Shown: positions 62,258 to 64,000 of the stretch, one piece after another | Position numbering within the stretch: position 1 is the stretch's first letter | Layout: every line of letters starts with the position of its first letter | From: JAOADN01 sp049323795 | Lineage (GTDB): Bacteria > Pseudomonadota > Alphaproteobacteria > Rhodobacterales > Rhodobacteraceae | Direction: 5' to 3' | Assembly (NCBI GenBank): GCA_049323795.1 | Contig: JBMOOH010000038.1 | Location: 32,099 to 96,098, forward strand | DNA length: 64,000 bases | Notes under the pieces: generated by a model | Seen by the model: the letters and a program-made list of their open reading frames with translations, nothing else | Told to the model about the DNA's origin: nothing | The model's database searches: none | Program-made: the position numbers and the translations under genes

Positions 62258-63550
62258 ATGGTGGACATCGCCACCCGCGTCTACAATCACAACTGGAAGA
62301 TCGACCCGATCGTCCGGTCGCTGACCGATACCGACTTCTACAAGCTCCTGATGTGCCAATCGATCTTCCGGAACCGCCCGGACACGACGGTCGTCTTCTC
62401 GCTGATCAACCGCACCCGGCGCATCCGCCTCGCCGATCTGATCGACGAGGGCGAATTGCGCGAACAGCTCGACCACGTCCGCTCGCTCTCGCTCACCCGG
62501 GGCGAGTCGACCTGGCTTCGCGGGAACACCTTCTACGGCAAGCGCCAGATGTTCCGCCCGGATTTCATGGAATGGTTCGAGAACCTTCGCCTGCCGCCGT
62601 ACCATCTCGAAAAGCACGACGGCCAGTACGAGCTCGCCTTCGAGGGCAAGTGGCCCGAGGTGATGCTCTGGGAAATCCCCGCGCTCGCCGTCCTCATGGA
62701 ACTGCGCTCGCGCGCCGTCACCAAGGGCATGGGGAAGTTCGAGCTTCAGGTCCTCTACGCCCGCGCGATGACCCGGCTCTGGGAAAAGATCGAACGCCTG
62801 CGCTCCATCAGGGGCCTCAAGATCGCCGACTTCGGTACCCGCCGCCGGCATTCCTACCTCTGGCAGGAATGGGCCGTGCAGGCGATGATCGAGGGGCTGG
62901 GGCCGGCCTTCATCGGAACCTCGAACTGCGGAGTCGCACGGAAGAACGACATCGAGGCGATCGGCACCAACGCCCACGAATTGCCCATGGTCTATGCGGC
63001 CTTGGCCGACAGCGACGAGGAATTGCGGCAGGCGCCCTACGAGGTGCTGGCGGACTGGCACGAGGAGCATGAGGGGAATCTCAGGATCATCCTTCCCGAC
63101 ACGTTCGGAACGGCGGGCTTCCTCAGGAACGCGCCCGACTGGCTGGCGAAGTGGACAGGCGTCCGCATCGATTCCGGCGATCCCGTCGCCGGGGCCGAGA
63201 CGGCGATCCGGTGGTGGACCGAGCGGGGGGAGGATCCGCGCGAGAAGCTGGTGATCTTTTCGGACGGGCTCGACGTCGAGAAGATCGAGGAACTGCATGC
63301 CCGCTTCGCCGGGCGGGTCAAGGTATCGTTCGGGTGGGGAACGCTCTTGACCAACGATTTCCGGGGCTTCGTCCCCGGCGACGGGCTGTCGCCCTTCAGC
63401 CTTGTCTGCAAGGCCGTGTCGGCGGACGGGCGGCCGACGGTGAAGCTGTCGGACAACCCGATGAAGGCGATGGGCCCGAAGGATCAGGTGGAACGCTACA
63501 AGCGGGTCTTCGGGGTGGGGGCGCAGAAGCCGGTGGAGGTGGTCGTCTGA
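62258..63550 (+). CDS. pncB: Nicotinate phosphoribosyltransferase PncB
   Basis: A 430-aa enzyme joining nicotinate and PRPP to nicotinate mononucleotide with ATP, the second step of the Preiss-Handler NAD salvage route. Family landmarks: L-T-D-T-D-F-Y-K-L-L-M near residue 22, D-F-G-T-R-R-R-H-S near 192, G-T-S-N-C-G-V-A near 222 with T-N-A-H-E-L-P near 238, and the C-terminal I-D-S-G-D-P near 308 and V-K-L-S-D-N-P-M-K near 404. It is translationally coupled to pncA. Confidence 0.95.
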   Translation: MVDIATRVYNHNWKIDPIVRSLTDTDFYKLLMCQSIFRNRPDTTVVFSLINRTRRIRLADLIDEGELREQLDHVRSLSLTRGESTWLRGNTFYGKRQMFRPDFMEWFENLRLPPYHLEKHDGQYELAFEGKWPEVMLWEIPALAVLMELRSRAVTKGMGKFELQVLYARAMTRLWEKIERLRSIRGLKIADFGTRRRHSYLWQEWAVQAMIEGLGPAFIGTSNCGVARKNDIEAIGTNAHELPMVYAALADSDEELRQAPYEVLADWHEEHEGNLRIILPDTFGTAGFLRNAPDWLAKWTGVRIDSGDPVAGAETAIRWWTERGEDPREKLVIFSDGLDVEKIEELHARFAGRVKVSFGWGTLLTNDFRGFVPGDGLSPFSLVCKAVSADGRPTVKLSDNPMKAMGPKDQVERYKRVFGVGAQKPVEVVV

Positions 63551-63743
63551 GGACCCCCGACAGGCCGCGTTAACCGACCGGAATCCAGCGCCCGCAGGGT
63601 GCCAGCAAGCGTTTGGCAAACTGCCAGCAACCTGCCATACGCAGGTATGGCTGGGGGTGGCGCCCGGGTCGTTAACCCTTGGGGGAAACGGGAGGGGGAG
63701 GCCGCGCCGGGAGCGGCCCGAGGGGGGAGATCGAGGCCGGGTG
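63551..63743. other. Intergenic region after pncB
   Basis: No gene supported in 193 bases. It contains small inverted repeats, notably GCCATAC / GTATGGC around 63635-63652, and two GTTAAC sites. It leads into the REP-like hairpins at 63744. Confidence 0.5.
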
Positions 63744-63798
63744 TAGGATGGGTGATTTCACCCATCGTGGGCGATGATGGGTGCGAGCACCCATCCTA
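63744..63798. repeat. REP-like double hairpin beside the transposase remnant
   Basis: Two tandem stem-loops with identical arms: GATGGGTG-ATTT-CACCCATC (63747-63766) and GATGGGTG-CGAG-CACCCATC (63776-63795). The outer arms also pair (TAGGATGGGTG at 63744-63754 with CACCCATCCTA at 63788-63798). GTAGGATGGGTG palindromes of this kind are the usual companions of RAYT transposases, and the RAYT fragment ends within this repeat. Confidence 0.8.
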
Positions 63799-63874
63799 CG
63801 CGCACCGGAAGAATGGCCAGTCCCCGGGGTCATCGACGTAGCCGTGGTTCACCGGGTTGATCCGGCAGTATTGC
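63796..63874 (-). pseudogene. C-terminal remnant of a REP-associated tyrosine transposase (RAYT, IS200-like)
   Basis: Only the last 25 codons survive, reading Q-Y-C-R-I-N-P-V-N-H-G-Y-V-D-D-P-G-D-W-P before the TAG at 63796-63798. N-P-V-x-H-G and D-W-P-F are the conserved close of RAYT proteins. The fragment is interrupted upstream (at 63875) by the end of an IS66-type element, which removed the catalytic HUH and tyrosine regions. Confidence 0.75.
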
Positions 63875-64000
63875 GTAAGCGTCCGGTCTGACTGCCCTGC
63901 CGCGTGTCGAGAGTGATCGATAGTGTCCGCTATGGATGGTGGACCCTATGGTGTGGCGTGGCGCGTCGGACGAAGCGGCTGTGGACGGACGAGGAGAAGC
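63875..64000 (+). mobile_element. Left end of an IS66-family insertion sequence (truncated by window edge)
   Basis: GTAAGCG at 63875 looks like an IS66-type terminal inverted repeat, and about 80 bases inside begins a frame resembling the IS66 tnpA accessory protein. The element lies in the RAYT gene and runs past the right edge, so neither its other end nor target duplication can be checked. Confidence 0.7.
63958..64000 (+). CDS. IS66-family TnpA-like protein, N-terminal fragment
   Basis: The visible 14 residues from GTG 63958, M-A-R-R-T-K-R-L-W-T-D-E-E-K, match the start of the small helix-turn-helix protein encoded first in IS66 elements. It continues past the window edge. GTG is chosen because no in-frame ATG is present upstream within the element. 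Confidence 0.6.
   Translation, partial: MARRTKRLWTDEEK

Overview
The window is a high-GC alphaproteobacterial chromosome segment, most probably from the Rhodobacteraceae/Paracoccaceae. Support comes from the IalB-type fragment at the left edge, a hairpin leader like the alphaproteobacterial serC RNA motif, a VPLPA-type exosortase system, a homologue of the Rhodobacter gene-transfer-agent spike base, and two copies of an intergenic repeat that I associate with this family. I cannot name the genus. No tRNA, rRNA, CRISPR array or complete prophage was seen.

Left part (1-27.5 kb), mostly housekeeping and cell-envelope genes. It holds an asparaginase-II-type gene; an ArsR / SRPBCC / YCII three-gene unit; the complete serine pathway (serB divergent from serC-serA); two overlapping metallophosphoesterases; pbpC with a large alpha-2-macroglobulin-like gene; a hybrid histidine kinase whose 3' end overlaps recQ tail to tail; yggT; a UMF1-type MFS transporter; a phytase/esterase-like secreted protein; a queuosine-precursor transporter; arfB; and an aminotransferase/kinase pair resembling the hydroxylysine or phosphoethanolamine phospholyase systems. 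Between the queuosine transporter and arfB lies a structured stretch with a 14-nt Shine-Dalgarno match, a tiny rare-codon frame and a strong terminator.

Middle and right part (27.5-61.6 kb), a large exopolysaccharide and protein-sorting locus. A minus-strand operon supplies GDP-mannose and probably GDP-mannuronate (manC, algD-like, phosphomannomutase), a glycosyltransferase and two acyltransferases; a flippase faces it. Next come a rhomboid protease, exosortase XrtD fused to EpsI, an outer-membrane beta-barrel, a Wza-type export protein, a PrsT-type TPR lipoprotein and the initiating sugar transferase. A plus-strand operon carries the XrtA-type ATPase, a Wzz-like chain-length protein and a CpsD-type kinase. 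A VPLPA-CTERM protein, the likely exosortase substrate, is encoded just beyond. From 48 to 61 kb are glycosyltransferases, a methyltransferase, a polysaccharide pyruvyl transferase with an FrhB-like partner, a Wzy-like polymerase, two beta-helix proteins and a stand-alone spike-base protein like the RcGTA capsule-binding spike. The inferred flow is nucleotide-sugar supply, assembly on undecaprenyl phosphate, decoration with acyl/pyruvyl/methyl groups, flipping, polymerisation, length control and export, with exosortase processing of a surface protein alongside.

Right end (61.6-64 kb). Nicotinate salvage genes pncA-pncB are followed by a decayed RAYT transposase remnant with its own REP-like hairpins, apparently cut by an IS66-family element that continues past the window edge.
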